Source: Paralvinella palmiformis
Lineage: Eukaryota > Annelida > Polychaeta > Terebellida > Alvinellidae
DNA length: 64,000 nucleotides
Direction: 5' to 3'
Assembly: GCA_025642065.1 (NCBI GenBank)
Contig: JAODUP010000018.1
Coordinates: 498,501 to 562,500, forward strand
Positions 1-12,406 of the stretch are shown one piece after another. The notes beneath the pieces were generated by a model. That model was given only the letters and a program-made list of their open reading frames with translations. It was not told the origin of the DNA and searched no databases. Numbering within the stretch: position 1 is the first letter of the stretch; the number at the start of each line of letters is the position of its first letter. The position numbers and the translations under genes are program-made.

Positions 1-571
1 ATAATACTAAACAAACAAAAAAAGTGAAATCATTTAAAATATGTTATTGGTTCACTTTGTGTGACACACTGATCGAAACGGAATGGGACTTAAACATGAT
101 TATTTAATGATATGATCAGACACTTGATTATAATCAGACGTTAACTGAGTGGGAACTTATAATAATATAAATGCACGCGCACGCACGCACGCGCGCACTA
201 TTCACTGTCCTGAAACATTATGCTACAGTGGCTTCTATATCTCATTAATGATGATGATGATGACGATGACGATGATGACGATGATATGCATGCAAGCTAC
301 CTTAAGCTACCTTAAAAGATAAACACCAATAATATTATCGGGTAGAGAAGTCTTCTGGTATCGTTAGAAATTTGTTTGGATCCGCTACCTCATTATCATA
401 AAACACAAAATAGTCATTAAAACACACAAAAGGGAGGGTTACTGCAGTTGATAGAGAGAGGAAAAAGCACCCCCCACTGCCAACAGCCTCATTTCACACA
501 ACCATGCAATCACATGGCATGTTTAAGCTGCATCCACCCTCTGTAACTGGACACTATTCATGGATTAGCAA
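1..571. other. AT-rich non-coding DNA
   Basis: No supported gene. It contains a short CG/CA-rich run at about 172-198 and an imperfect GATGAT/GACGAT trinucleotide tract at about 247-286. Confidence 0.5.
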
Positions 572-664
572 TCAATATAAAATATTAAAAACATCGGACA
601 GGAAATCTTCCGCATCAAACTCATCGCAGAAGTTAACGGCACAAAGCCATGAGGCCGGCCCCGG
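572..664 (-). CDS. Candidate terminal exon of a small unknown gene
   Basis: The minus strand reads 30 codons and a TGA after a possible acceptor (cggttttag). The peptide ends in an acidic stretch (DEFDAEDFLSDV). It is in phase with the candidate exon at 955-1074, so together they would give a 70-residue protein. The pyrimidine tract before the acceptor is weak and I do not recognise the peptide. A chance ORF is quite possible. Confidence 0.17.
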   Translation of the reverse strand, partial: PGPASWLCAVNFCDEFDAEDFLSDVFNILY

Positions 665-954
665 CTAAAACCGAGCCTGGGGTCGTTTATTTTGCCGGCT
701 GCTATGGGTGCGAAATAAATTAATCTCGTCTCTGGCCAGGAGTACCTGTCACTTTGTCCTGGAGGCTAAATTGATTCATCACAATTTATTCAAGAAGCAC
801 TTGACTTCGAAACGGTCCAGACGCACCATGAACAACACATCGTAAAGAACCAAACCCGGATCTGACATGATCTATTACCATACGCGATGGTATATCATTT
901 AGCCGTGACCCCTCGCTACAGTTAGCAGATATTTATAAATATTAGGACACTTAC

Positions 955-1074
955 GTTCCGGAGATGCCCACCCCGAGGCCCATAAATGCGCCGAGGGGCC
1001 AGCCGAGCTGTAACAAGCCTAATCACACTAGAAGCCATACAGACTGCAGTCCACGCCGACAAGAAGACGACCAT
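955..1074 (-). CDS. Candidate first coding exon (40 codons) with a strong donor
   Basis: On the minus strand an ATG at 1074 opens exactly 40 codons up to a consensus donor (GTAAGT) at 954-949. The peptide is basic and rich in Arg, Ala and Val, with no acidic residue, which would suit a mitochondrial presequence. The local base composition is more GC- and CpG-rich than the surroundings, as at gene starts. An alternative reading with an acceptor near 1010 gives a glycine-rich WPLGAFMGLGVGISG peptide that loosely recalls the second membrane segment of MIC10. I cannot choose between them, and both could be chance. Confidence 0.25.
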
Positions 1075-2136
1075 TGTTTCTAACTGGGCATCATGAATAT
1101 GAAATGATCATATGCCACTGAATTTTACGACACACCGGGCATCACGACAACAAGAACCAGTCACCGGCAAACCAATTAAGGGAGGACTCTGAGGGGCGAA
1201 GTCCAGATGGCTACTGACTGACGTACAGAAATGATACAATTCACCATATGTGGCATGACGAAGGTATGGCCTCGCAAACCATTCAACTGATCTATCCATA
1301 TCATATTAACATATTTATAGTGAAAAATGGCACCATACTGTTAAAGTAAGAATTTATTTCTTTTAAGTCCTGAAAGTTGGGTTTATATGAGTTATTTAGC
1401 CTAGGACGACCCCTAGAGAAAGATCGAACAAACACAGGTATGAGTCAGATTTTAGTGCTCTCAATCACACACATACACACACACACACACCGTGGAAATC
1501 CCTGCCAAATCCATAAGCTACACTAGTTCTTGGCAGTACACTCCTAAACAAGATTGCGCTGATAGTACACAAAATAAATTATATCTGAAAGGGAGAACAG
1601 ATGGATATTAAATTAGTTTAATAAAATTTTTAAAAATTAAATAGTCAAAATAAACAAGTCTTTCCTGGCAAAGACTGACCTACTAATTTAACTACGTCTA
1701 AAATTATCGTTCAAAGCCAGAACTTGATGGCAGGTCATTCTAGGTAATAAAATACAATTCATGACAGATATAATATTAATAATATATCAACACAAGCACA
1801 GAATATTCTAGTTTTATGGGACCCTTTAATACTAAAATATGGCATTAGGTGTAGGTACTTGGCTGCTCCCTGAACCCCACAATGACCATTAAGGACAGTA
1901 GAAAGTATTACTACCAGTTATGACCATGTATCTAGCAGACAGTGTTTCGTAACTAGTTTCAGTTCATTAACAAAGCATTGTGAAGCATTTATTGAAAGGA
2001 CTACGCACGCTAGACAACAAAACTGCGGAACCTTGTCTCCGTATACTAAACCCCACTTCCGACAAAAGAAGCTGCGAAAAGAATTACTCATCTCAGACGA
2101 CCACGGTCACTTTTATCATTAAATTCCAAAAGATCA

Positions 2137-2352
2137 TCAGTGACTGTCCGGTGTTGTAATTTCCGCAGCCATCGATTCCTCAGCGGCATCACCACTGTCC
2201 ATAAAGATGCCAATATAGGCCGGCATCGTGGTGGACAATGGTTCACATTCCAGCCAGCTGATGCCGTGAATAGAATCCAGAAGAAAATCAAAACCAACCC
2301 CAACAGATTTCTGGTGGAAATAGGTCAGCTCTCTGACATACAGTTTAGTACA
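2137..2352 (-). CDS. Candidate 3'-terminal coding exon, unknown product
   Basis: Minus strand. Possible acceptors (gtatgtcag and ctatttccaccag) precede an open stretch ending in TGA at 2137. The favoured frame gives a plausible acidic C-terminus (FLLDSIHGISWLECEPLST, then an IFMDSGDAAEES-like segment). A second frame is also open and would encode a hydrophobic segment followed by RTVTDDLLEFNDKSDRGRLR. Three frames are open here, which weakens the case for any one of them. I do not recognise the family. It could be an exon of the gene that seems to start near 20.9 kb. Confidence 0.22.
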   Translation of the reverse strand, partial: CTKLYVRELTYFHQKSVGVGFDFLLDSIHGISWLECEPLSTTMPAYIGIFMDSGDAAEESMAAEITTPDSH

Positions 2353-2753
2353 TAAAAACAGTATCAGCATAATGCATTGAGAACCACCAATGGAAGAATG
2401 AATACCTGTTACCTGAACGGTCTGAATACCGCGAGAATGACGCCAACGTAGATATATCTGATGTCAACACAGCTAGATGAAAGAACCAAAAAATACAAAT
2501 CACCGTACACTGTCAGGCGTCATGATTCTATACAGTTTAAGACAAAAATAAATAACAAAAAACAAAATGCAACCAGTGAAATGACCGAACTGGGTAAAAT
2601 ACGCAAACTTCATGTAATTAACCACAGAACGGTCACAAAAGAGTCGTTATTTTCCAAACAAATAACCAGAAAACTAAACAATTTCATAAAGACCACTCAA
2701 TAACTACAGAACAATCATAAACAAATAAAAATATGAAATTCAGTTTTAACGAT

Positions 2754-2932
2754 AAAGATGGTGGATGTTTTACGGCCACTTTTGTGCACATGGTAGGCTA
2801 AATGGGCCGAGCAAGGGTAATGAATCAAAGTCAGTGATGAAACCCCCTTCAGATATGCCTACACCAAGATTCGAACTCAGGTGGTAGTGATCTGTGGTCC
2901 AATGCACTACCAATTTGACCAACGAGGCAACC
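2754..2932 (-). mobile_element. tRNA-derived SINE (family 1), near full length
   Basis: Read on the minus strand it starts with a tRNA-like head: a box-A-like segment, then a box-B-like GTTCGAATC. The family body (TTTCATC..., GGCCCATTTAGCCTACCATGTGCACAAAAGTGGCCGTAAAACATC) follows, broken here by small changes. A perfect 12-bp target-site duplication (gaaattcagttt) lies at 2735-2746 and 2934-2945. This is direct evidence of LINE-mediated retroposition. Confidence 0.85.
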
Positions 2933-3183
2933 AGAAATTCAGTTTAAAACTGAATTTGCTATAGCTATAAAATCCGTCCTAATTTTCAGAATCAGTCAGT
3001 AACATTTTCTGATCATTCTTTCCAGGCGTTAAAATTCCTTCGTTTAACTTACCCACAATCCCCTATTCCCAAAGAACACAGCCCCACTGACTATTTAATC
3101 CAAAACAGCAGCAATAACAGTTGATTGTCTCTGATACAACTCATGTCTTCATAAAATCCTTGTCTACATATTACATTACATTG

Positions 3184-3252
3184 GATGTCGCTCGGCCCAT
3201 TTAGCCTAGCAATTGTACACAAAAGTGGCCATAAAACATTAATCATTATCCT
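3184..3252 (+). mobile_element. SINE family 1, 3' fragment
   Basis: It carries only the family's 3' body: ctcggcccatttagcct, cacaaaagtggcc and ataaaacattaatcat. The tRNA head is missing. It is probably a 5'-truncated copy. Confidence 0.7.
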
Positions 3253-3633
3253 ATTCGCATTAACTCAAAGCAGATGAAATGTTTTAGAATTAACTACTTA
3301 AGAAATCAAGACCTAAGACGCTGCTATTTTACAGAATGAATGCGAATATGTTCAATGCAGCTCTACAACAATCACCACCACCCCCCCCCCTCCCCCACAC
3401 ACAGCTCGTGTGACTACTGTCATATGTCTATAACAAAGCTAAACTGGACAATAAGGTTTTTAGTATTAACAATTTCTACCAGCAACAATAACTACTGCCA
3501 GTTGTTGTTACAGCTAACGGGCTCCAACCAACAAACCTGGTTAGTGGCTGGCCGTATTTCACCCATTAAGCCGTTTCATGTTGTCAGCTATATCTGTGAG
3601 AAAGACGTAGTCAACTATTAGAGTGAATGAGTG

Positions 3634-3800
3634 TATTGTTTAGCCTTGGAATAGTCCACATCTTGGGATTAACGTATGACCAACTGGCAACGCCCAAGGG
3701 AAATGTCCAACAAACACGAATATCACTTGGATTCAAACCCCGATCCGGATGTCTGTAGAGCAGTCAGTGTTCGATCAAATCCATTACTGGGAGCACCAAA
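3634..3800 (-). mobile_element. Second tRNA-like SINE family (family 2) copy
   Basis: On the minus strand a box-B-like GGGTTTGAATCC is followed by a body (gtgtttgttggacatttccc ... ggtcatacgt ... ctattccaaggctaaaca). The 9297-9425 sequence shares this body. It differs from family 1. No clear target-site duplication was seen. Confidence 0.5.
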
Positions 3801-5705
3801 CTCAGCCATCAGGATCATAGTGTAATAAAAATAGATTAGCCAACTGCAAAAACCAGGTTTTGTATTTCTGAAGGGAAAAAAGCCATCTAGCTGGCTAATA
3901 TTATCGGTAAAGTTGGAATACTAAGACTAAGAGGCAAAGAAACACAGGAAGAATTAAAATATAAAAACTTAATACTAACCACAACACAAAATTAAACCAA
4001 CACTGGTCTAGAATACACCAACCGGTAACTATGAATATCACTGATTATATCACAGACACATGCAGGCACACACGCGCGCACACGCACATCTTGTAATACG
4101 TTTAAATTACTCCACCTATTTTAATCTTTGTTTATCAAAACTGTATTAACAATTATGACACCTATTATCAACTGCAGTTTTACACAGAGCAGCGCACTGA
4201 CTGACTCCCCTGAAAACCAAACAGGAACACACAGTGAAATGTATGATTTTCAATTGTTTGTTTACCGCTGACACGCGTTACTGCAAAAGTTGCCGTATTA
4301 AACTAGAACCAGACCATTCTGTTTTCAAAAGCCTTCTATTTGAAAGCGGCCCCGAATTCATGGTGGTTACTAAAACAACCATTTTTATCAAACAAACAGC
4401 AGTACAGTGGAAATAGAGTGGTTTTCCTCTCCACAAGGTAAGCCGATGAAAATGAAAAAAGGCTGATAATTATATCCATACATACGTATCAGTAACGTCT
4501 GGCTAAAAACATTAGACGGATTTCTGATCAATACTTTATTTGTGGAATAATAATTGTTCCCTTGATCTGGTATGAATAAACTGATATATTTGAATATGAT
4601 GCTCATCAGTACTCACTGATGGATCTGGCAGTCACGCCAGATGCCACTGCATTCAATCTCAATGAATATCTTACACCAATGAATGACAACCTCTGTGTGT
4701 GCGCGCGCGCGCGTATGTGTGAAATATTTCTGATGTCTCCAGACTGCAAACTATTGTAACATTTACCTGTGTGTTCAGAGCATTTAGTAATCAATAGGTT
4801 CCAGGCCAAAGTTGTGGGATAGATCTTACCACAGGCATACCAGCTGTAATGTTCCGTCACATTAATTGTCAGGTAGAAATGAAGTTGTTTGATGTAGTAA
4901 ATTACCATCATTACCCAGTAAGCTATTTCATATTATGGTATCTGTTTAATGAACACGTTAATATCAAACGGCTCATCAAAAGCACTGCAAGTGCAAATAA
5001 CAATTCCTAGCAAACAGCAAAAATAGTGAGAGATTTCAATGCACAGATAATGAAATGCATTCAAATGTATAATGTACCAGTCAACAGTTATGTTTAGGTT
5101 GTTGTTGTTGTTGTTGCTGCAAAAAAAAACTATTTATTTATGTATTAATTCTATTTTTGACCTATCTATAAGCCATACATCTATATTGTACAAGTTTTCA
5201 CATTTTTATTCAAAAATCTATTTACTTCAACGTCCACATTCTCATATTTTTGCATATTAAACAACATGCACCTAAAATCACATGGCTTCTGTAACAATCA
5301 ATCAATTATGAATTAACTGGATGACGATAATGATCACGGAGTGAGCATACATATTCCAACACCGAATATAAACTGGTGATCACCGTCTTTAATATGTCCT
5401 ATAAATCTAGTTCTATTTATCATCATGTTCAAGTCCTTATTACTTGTACTTGAGGTATTGATTAAAACAGGCGAGCTTGCATGATGAAATGCCTGCCAAC
5501 TAAACTAATTTGTTTGCGGTATAAGTTTGGCTAAGTAATTGACAATTGCATGCTATAATCAATCAGACGATTTCTTCTAGAAGACTTCCATCCACCCACT
5601 TTTGATGATTTGTTTGATTCAGACATCAAAATTGAACAGTTTAATAGATTTCCAAATAACAACATTTATTTGAACGAGATGTTCCCAATTTTGTTGGTAA
5701 TGACG
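3801..5705. other. Gene-free AT-rich stretch
   Basis: No supported exon. It holds CA/CG-rich runs near 4063-4085 and 4697-4714 and a short GTT run near 5098-5116. The short ORFs show no recognisable protein features. Confidence 0.45.
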
Positions 5706-5707
5706 TT

Positions 5708-5884
5708 TGGGGATTTCACGGCCACTTTTGTGCACATGGTAGGCTAAATGGGCCGAGTGACTTCCAATGGTAATGAAGCAAAGTCGAAGATGAAACACCC
5801 TTCAGATATGCCCATGCCAAGATTCGAACACGGTGGTAGTGATCTGTGGTCCAATGCGCTACCGCTAGACCACCAAGGCGCCCC
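5708..5884 (-). mobile_element. SINE family 1, full-length copy
   Basis: The complete arrangement is present on the minus strand: head with tggtctagcggtagcg, the ggaccacagatcactacc block, box B (gttcgaatc) and the conserved 3' tail. The flanks share an imperfect cca(a)ttttgtt direct repeat. Confidence 0.85.
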
Positions 5885-8550
5885 AATTTGTTTTGTAACA
5901 ATTGGTGTCTTGTAGTCGAGAAAAGGGTCCTCAGGATACATAAAAAATTGCTAACCATCAATACAAGCCCAACGTTAATATCAAACATCCAGCAGTGTTG
6001 TGATTGCAAAAATAATTACTATCTGAAATTTACCAAATAACTGTATAATCAACATCATGTCAAAAACATTGACGTCATAGACAAATCCATTATCTTTTTA
6101 AATAAATATGAAATAAGCAGCATATTGTCAATATCACTACCTGGCATACACACAAATAAATCACAATGATCATCCAGATCTAGCTGATAGTCATATGCTG
6201 CCACACAATCCAGGTGTATAATGTGCAATGCTCTAAATTTAACATTCCTAACCTTGTGAACGTAGCATTTAGAATGGGATAACTAGAAATGAATTAATCA
6301 ATTGCAGCTAGGCTGTCTGTATTGTGCCAAACAGTTGTTAGCATTGATCTACCTGTAACAATTCTGTCATTTCCAAATGAGCCTGTAGCTCAGCTGAAAA
6401 TAGTTAAATCCAATACATAATGGCTGCAAAAAGCTACTACAAAACCTAAAAAATATAATGATCAATAAGATTCATATTTTATTGATACCTTATAGCATTA
6501 GTTTCCCCTTCATAATTATTTCAAAGTGGTCAATTTCCTGCAAACAGGAAATCTTTGGTAATTGGTTGTCCATATCACATCACTCTGTCTACTGGGCAAA
6601 GTGAAATAACTTAATGAATAGCTTATATAATATAGTAAAGAATCTTGTGCCTGAAGCATATAATTCCGGTAGTTTAAACTGGTTAATTGTATTTGTCTAC
6701 ATTGTTATGATTAACTTCAATGATTTTGTTTTAAATAATAATGCACGACCACTAAGAAAGTCTAAGCATATTCTGCAACTAACCTAGTCAGAGGTTGAAT
6801 AAAATGGAAGATGTTTAAGGTCCGGATTTTCCTTTTGCTTCAATGAAGGTATTTGCTTTAAGTATGCACATAGAATAGATCTAGAAGTAATGAACACCAT
6901 CCTCATCTTGATATTACACAGTATTGGAAGTCCATTATTTAAATTCCCATGACAACCGAGCAGACACTGATCGCTGTGCCAGATACACGCTTTAATTCAG
7001 AGCTACTTGTCATAGGAGTGTGTTGTCTTGACAAATACATATTTCCTTTAAACAATAAAATTAAAAACTAAGCCTCATTTATATTATAAGACAGGGATAT
7101 ATTAATTATTTGTAATGTATTTCCAGATTTGCACCAACACATAATTCAATTAAGTCAACTATTTGTTCTTATCCAGTGTAAAGGTATTAATTATTCGGAT
7201 AAAATGATTTGCAGTAAAGTGAAAAAATGCAAAAATTTCCAAATATGCATATTTCTCCAATATCTTACGCAGTATTTGCTGTAAAAAGTGGTTATTAAGT
7301 TGTGTATTATAATTTTTAGTCAATTAATTTCATTGCATCCGTGAATGCCGAGGTAAACAATGGGAAATTATTTTTGTATCTAAACTAAATTATGTACTAA
7401 TTATTTCTGTGCCACATTTTCAACCAAAATATCATATCAAGGCAAAGACATGTTTTAATTATGCTACATTTTGACAGCATCGAAAACAATAAGACATTTG
7501 TGGGCGTCCTGTGGAGTCCAGCTTTGTTGATTTTAATTATATGTATGCGTGGGTGGCCTTGCAATGGTTCGTTTGCTTCGAATGCTTAACTAGGCCATTG
7601 CTGTTTGTATGACAGATATGTGTGCAGCTAATAGGCATAATAAAACTAAACTTGCTATATAACTGAATCATCACATTTCACATATCATTCTCAAACATTC
7701 CAAAATTAAATATTATATTTTATAATTTTAATAAAGCATTTAATGTTGAATTAATATAATTGGTTTTTGTATTTTTAAATTTATATAACACATGTTTTCT
7801 TTAACCTACACCCTATCAATAAGATTGAAGTTGGACCAGTCCATATAACTGATTTGACAAAGCATTACATTTAAGCACCTAAGAAATTTGCAACTTCCTA
7901 CATAAATATAAATAACCAGCTTGCCTAAATTATACACTTTCATCACATACCCCTCCATGAAGAATTTTTTTCTTCATCTTTGTAATTTATAATTTGACAG
8001 CCCATCAATTTATAAACAAAATGTGTATCGCATGTGGGAGTTTATAGAATAAAAATCATCAACTTTTTTTCTACTAATACTAATAATTAATTACTAGTAA
8101 TATTCATTACACATATGCCTATTAAATTTAAACCAGTTAGACAAATAAAAATCTCCTAGCCCACAGATAGTATCACTAACGCAGGAATTTTTCAAAACAT
8201 TCATGTATATTTAAAATAAACTATTTATCAGCACGGTTTAATTTTTCATGTTAAAGAAAAAGTAGGAAAAATTTAAATACTAATTACAAATTAGTATATT
8301 TAATTTTCAACATTTTATAATATTTTATTAAAGAAATAACATACCGGTACATGGAAAGAAAATGTCACAGTGATGTGGTATGGTCAACTATGCCATAATT
8401 CATGGTTGTCAAACTTATTGGAATAAAGCATCAGATGGAAAAGAACAGAACCATTTAAGTTCCCATTTTTTCTGTTTTTAAGATTATCTGGTCATTGCTG
8501 ACATATAAAAATCTAAGTATCCACAGCTGTATAGCTGATACTGTAAACAT
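5885..8550. other. Gene-free AT-rich stretch
   Basis: I see no exon, known repeat or RNA gene in this very AT-rich interval. Short ORFs are scattered and lack protein-like composition. Confidence 0.4.
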
Positions 8551-8553
8551 ACA

Positions 8554-8558
<5 letters not shown>

Positions 8559-8597
<39 letters not shown>
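8559..8597. repeat. (TA)n microsatellite
   Basis: About 19 uninterrupted TA units. Confidence 0.95.
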
Positions 8598-8599
<2 letters not shown>

Positions 8600-8679
8600 A
8601 CATCTGGTATGTATTGTCACAAGGGCTGACAAATCTTTAATCCCTGGATGGGGAACCCTCAACCCTTTGATCAAAACTG

Positions 8680-9112
8680 GTAACAGAACACTGTGTTACT
8701 GGAACACTGTGCTACTGGAACACTGTGCTACTGGAACACTGGGTTAATGGAACACTGGGCTACTGGAACACTGGGCTACTGGAACACTGGGTTAATGGAA
8801 CACTGGGCTACTGGAACACTGAGTTAATGGAACACTGCTACTGGAACACTGTGCTACTGGAACACTGTGCTACTGGAACACTGGGCTACTGGAACACTGG
8901 GTTAATGGAACACTGGGCTACTGGAACACTGGGCTACTGGAACACTGGGCTACTGGAACACTGGGCTACTGGAACACTGAGTTAATGGAACACTGGGCTA
9001 CTGGAACACTGGTTAATGGAACACTGAGCTACTGGAACACTGGGCTACTGGAACACTTGAGTTAATGGAACACTGGACTACTGGAACACTGGGCTACTGG
9101 AATACTGGGCTT
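8680..9112. repeat. 16-bp minisatellite with two alternating unit types
   Basis: About 27 tandem copies share the core tggaacactgg. Two main unit types occur: a ctact type (ctactggaacactggg) and a ttaat type (ttaatggaacactggg). A few units are 14 or 15 bp. Because 16 is not a multiple of 3, all three reading frames cycle through the repeat and give an artefactual 86-codon ORF. Unit order is irregular, which suggests unequal exchange or slippage. Confidence 0.95.
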
Positions 9113-9296
9113 CTCAGGCACCTAGGACTATTGGAAAATATGGTTGTGGAACCAGTGTGATAAAATGAGATGTTAAAAGATTGGGCTTTCAAAACATTAA
9201 CCCATGATGTCAAACAGTCAAATCAAAAGACTGACAGAACAACTGGGTAACATCCCATCTCAATCGCGTTAATAACAGACTACAAACAGCAATAAT

Positions 9297-9425
9297 TAGG
9301 GGGCTCTCCAACAGTCCGGTGGTCAGGGTTCGAGTCAGACCAAGTTACCTCTGTTTGTTGAATGTTCCCAAAGTAAGTAGCTGCTGCTTGGCCATACTTC
9401 CTAAGTGCAGACTAAACGAACCACT
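9297..9425 (+). mobile_element. SINE family 2 copy
   Basis: The head region contains ggtggtcagggttcgagtc, with a box-B-like GGTTCGAGTC. The body (ctgtttgttgaatgttccc ... cttggccatacttcctaag ... gactaaacga) aligns by eye to the reverse complement of 3634-3800. Confidence 0.5.
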
Positions 9426-10053
9426 CACTAACTCAGTGACAATTACAGCTCAATTAATTCAGTCATAACCAATACACTGTAGTATAATAGATATCTGACT
9501 CCAGTTACCAAGTAAGACCACAATATAATATAAGCATTTCTAGTAAGTCATGACGCACATCGTAGCCAGTACTAGTAATGTTTATTAGAAAGACATATTT
9601 CATCCTATGCTAGCAATATTACATAGTTAAGATCATATGAATTTGCATAATATGGTCTGGCACATTTAATTGTGAAGTGGGTCAGACTATTAGTATACCA
9701 AACTTGTTAACAAATTGTTGGTATTTGCAGATATGGAATCAACTGACAATTCTGAAGTCTGTAATTTTATGTGTACTACATTTCCACATACAGATAAACA
9801 ATCACAACTAAATGAAAGCTACTTTAAAATTTCAATGATCTTTTTTCCTGAAATTCCAAATTTCTTTATAACCCAAACCAAAATTCTGAATTTCTCCGTC
9901 TTCTCACTCGCTGGTGTAAATCCTGCTATCAGTACCATATTTACCTGATAAACGTGCACAGAATGCACAAGTGAACTATTGATCAGCTGTATTGAACCGA
10001 GAGAAAAACCTACACAAAAACATTCTACAACACTTAAGTTAACTATAACCTAG

Positions 10054-10200
10054 TTGATGATGATTGATGTTTTACGGCCACTTTTGTGCACATGGTAAGC
10101 TAAATGGACCGAGCAACCTAATATGCCAACACTGAGATTCGAACTGCGGTGGTAGTGATCTGTGGTCCAACATGCTACCTAAGACCATGGAGGAACCCCA
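10054..10200 (-). mobile_element. SINE family 1, internally deleted copy
   Basis: Both tRNA-like head and 3' tail are present, but part of the body between about 10116 and 10121 is missing relative to other copies. A perfect 13-bp target-site duplication (tataacctagttg) lies at 10044-10056 and 10201-10213. Confidence 0.88.
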
Positions 10201-10685
10201 TATAACCTAGTTGGTATATTGTTTTAATCAGAGCACCACAATAGCCACTAGATGCCATATCCTATTACGTCTACTGAGAGATGAGAACAAGGAGAAAACT
10301 AAACTATATAACCATGTTGCGTTTTAAAGTATGCCGCCATTTCCTACACAGTCAGTTTTAAGCTAGAGTCCTGTGCGATGGCGTAACGAGGCCATCTCTC
10401 CGGTACTACTCTATCAAATAAACTACTCTACTGATAAAAATAAAGCCACAAGTCTTATGCGTTTTATCAATGAAGATCATAGAGAGAAGATCTGCCTGAC
10501 GATAACTAACTAACCAGAGCCATCCATGCTCGTAATACGAGTGAGGTATGACTAAATAAAACATTGCTGTAATGAGGAAATGATAACATTGTAATCTTTG
10601 TTATTAACATAATAGCTGATATCGTCTGCCTGATAACCTGAGGCGTGCTATAACACCAACAAAAGACGATCTTCTCTTCAATGGA

Positions 10686-10687
<2 letters not shown>

Positions 10688-10721
<34 letters not shown>
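10688..10721. repeat. (TA)n microsatellite
   Basis: About 17 uninterrupted TA units. Confidence 0.95.
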
Positions 10722-10724
<3 letters not shown>

Positions 10725-12351
10725 TCCAGCAGCTCAACATAATCACATTAGGCTTTGTTAACCACAGAAAAACAACAACCTATATAATGTATTAAGGCTC
10801 CAAAATGTGTTAAGCACTTAGTTACGTGTAGGCGTCTTGATAAGGCATCCCCCTCCTTTCCCACTCCACCCCCACCTCGGAACCATTTAACCGGAAAGAA
10901 AAACAACTCTTCTCACAACAAGTCTGCACCGAGACAATAGCATGACTGTCACTGATTCAGAATATTGACTGCTGGCTGTAGTGATCATCCCCCCCGAAAT
11001 GATATTCTACTCTTCAGAAAAGAAAAAGCAGCCTCAAAGCGAGCACAGGCAATAGATCTATTTTTGGGTGTCAGCATACCTGGTTTCAGTTTCACTTTTT
11101 AGTGTAACATACACAAAAGATAAGTTAGACAAAAGAAGGCAATGTTTAGTTGAAGCAACTAACCTATAGCAAAATCATCATAGCATAACCTGTGCATCAG
11201 TGGCAACATCGCAAAGTTTTCAATCCAACTACAGTATCAATAATCAAATAAACCCACAGTTCACTGGAAGAGTTCATATGATTTGCCAATTAACCTAGCA
11301 AGTTTATTTAGCGCTGAATACACATTCAAACCAACGACTGGTCACTTTTCAGCATGTCCTTTATAGCGAAATGTGGTTAACTGTTGGCAAAACTATGATT
11401 AACTGCAAGTAAATTATAGATCAAAATTGACAAAATTGGCGTCATTCAAATGCTAAAACTACATACTCCACACCTACACACAATCCTAAAATATGGCAGA
11501 ATTCCAAGCTGTGACGATTATTCACGAGATATTTTCAATTATAATACACACTGAACCCTAGCACTAGAGGCTTGTGGCCAACCACGCTACCATTTAGGCG
11601 ACGGAAACACCCTAACCAGCCATTACATGTACTTATCTTAAACTGATGGTGAGGTGGCTTGACTTCTATGTGAGACATTACAGACAGTGAGCATGTATTA
11701 AAGTGAAAAGTAAACAAGACCTAACTTACCAGCATATAAGCTGATCTATTTATTTGCAGATACCTGTATCCAAAAGACTGACAATATCTTTATGCAGTCG
11801 TTAATTTAACTAATGTATAAATTGGGGGGGGGGATACTGCCCTGATGTGAAACGATACATAGTTACCAAATTAGATCATGTGATTAATTCAAATCAATAA
11901 TGCAGCTGACATTAACAGTAAAATAAAACTATCACTTTTAAACATGACTAAACAACAACTTTTACATAGCCAGAAGACGATTTTAAACCACATCATAGAC
12001 AGAGCTGATCGGCTCAGGATGATAAATCAATTCGTACAGATGGATGTCATGATTCAACACTGTACTGCATCATTCAAACAGGTGAACACCATGAATAAAC
12101 AACATGTTTACACAGCTGAAAAATAAATTAAACAGATAATTTATACAGCATGATATCAGAACTGAGGAGTAGCACCCTTTTAGCTGGAAGTCACAAAGAA
12201 ACTGACTATCTAAAAAAGCAAGCTATTTTTTAAACTGTCTAGAAAATTATAACAACAAATATTTCTGAAAGTAGTAAATAAAAAAGCTGTTTTAAATTTT
12301 GTAGTACATATTTATTTAATTTTTTTCAGTACATAAATGAAGAAATACATA

Positions 12352-12406
<55 letters not shown>

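Noticed and set aside
8680..9112. Repeat array that could be mistaken for a CRISPR or a repetitive protein gene
   Set aside because: Units are contiguous 16-bp copies with no unique spacers, and the ORF is an effect of frame cycling through the repeat.
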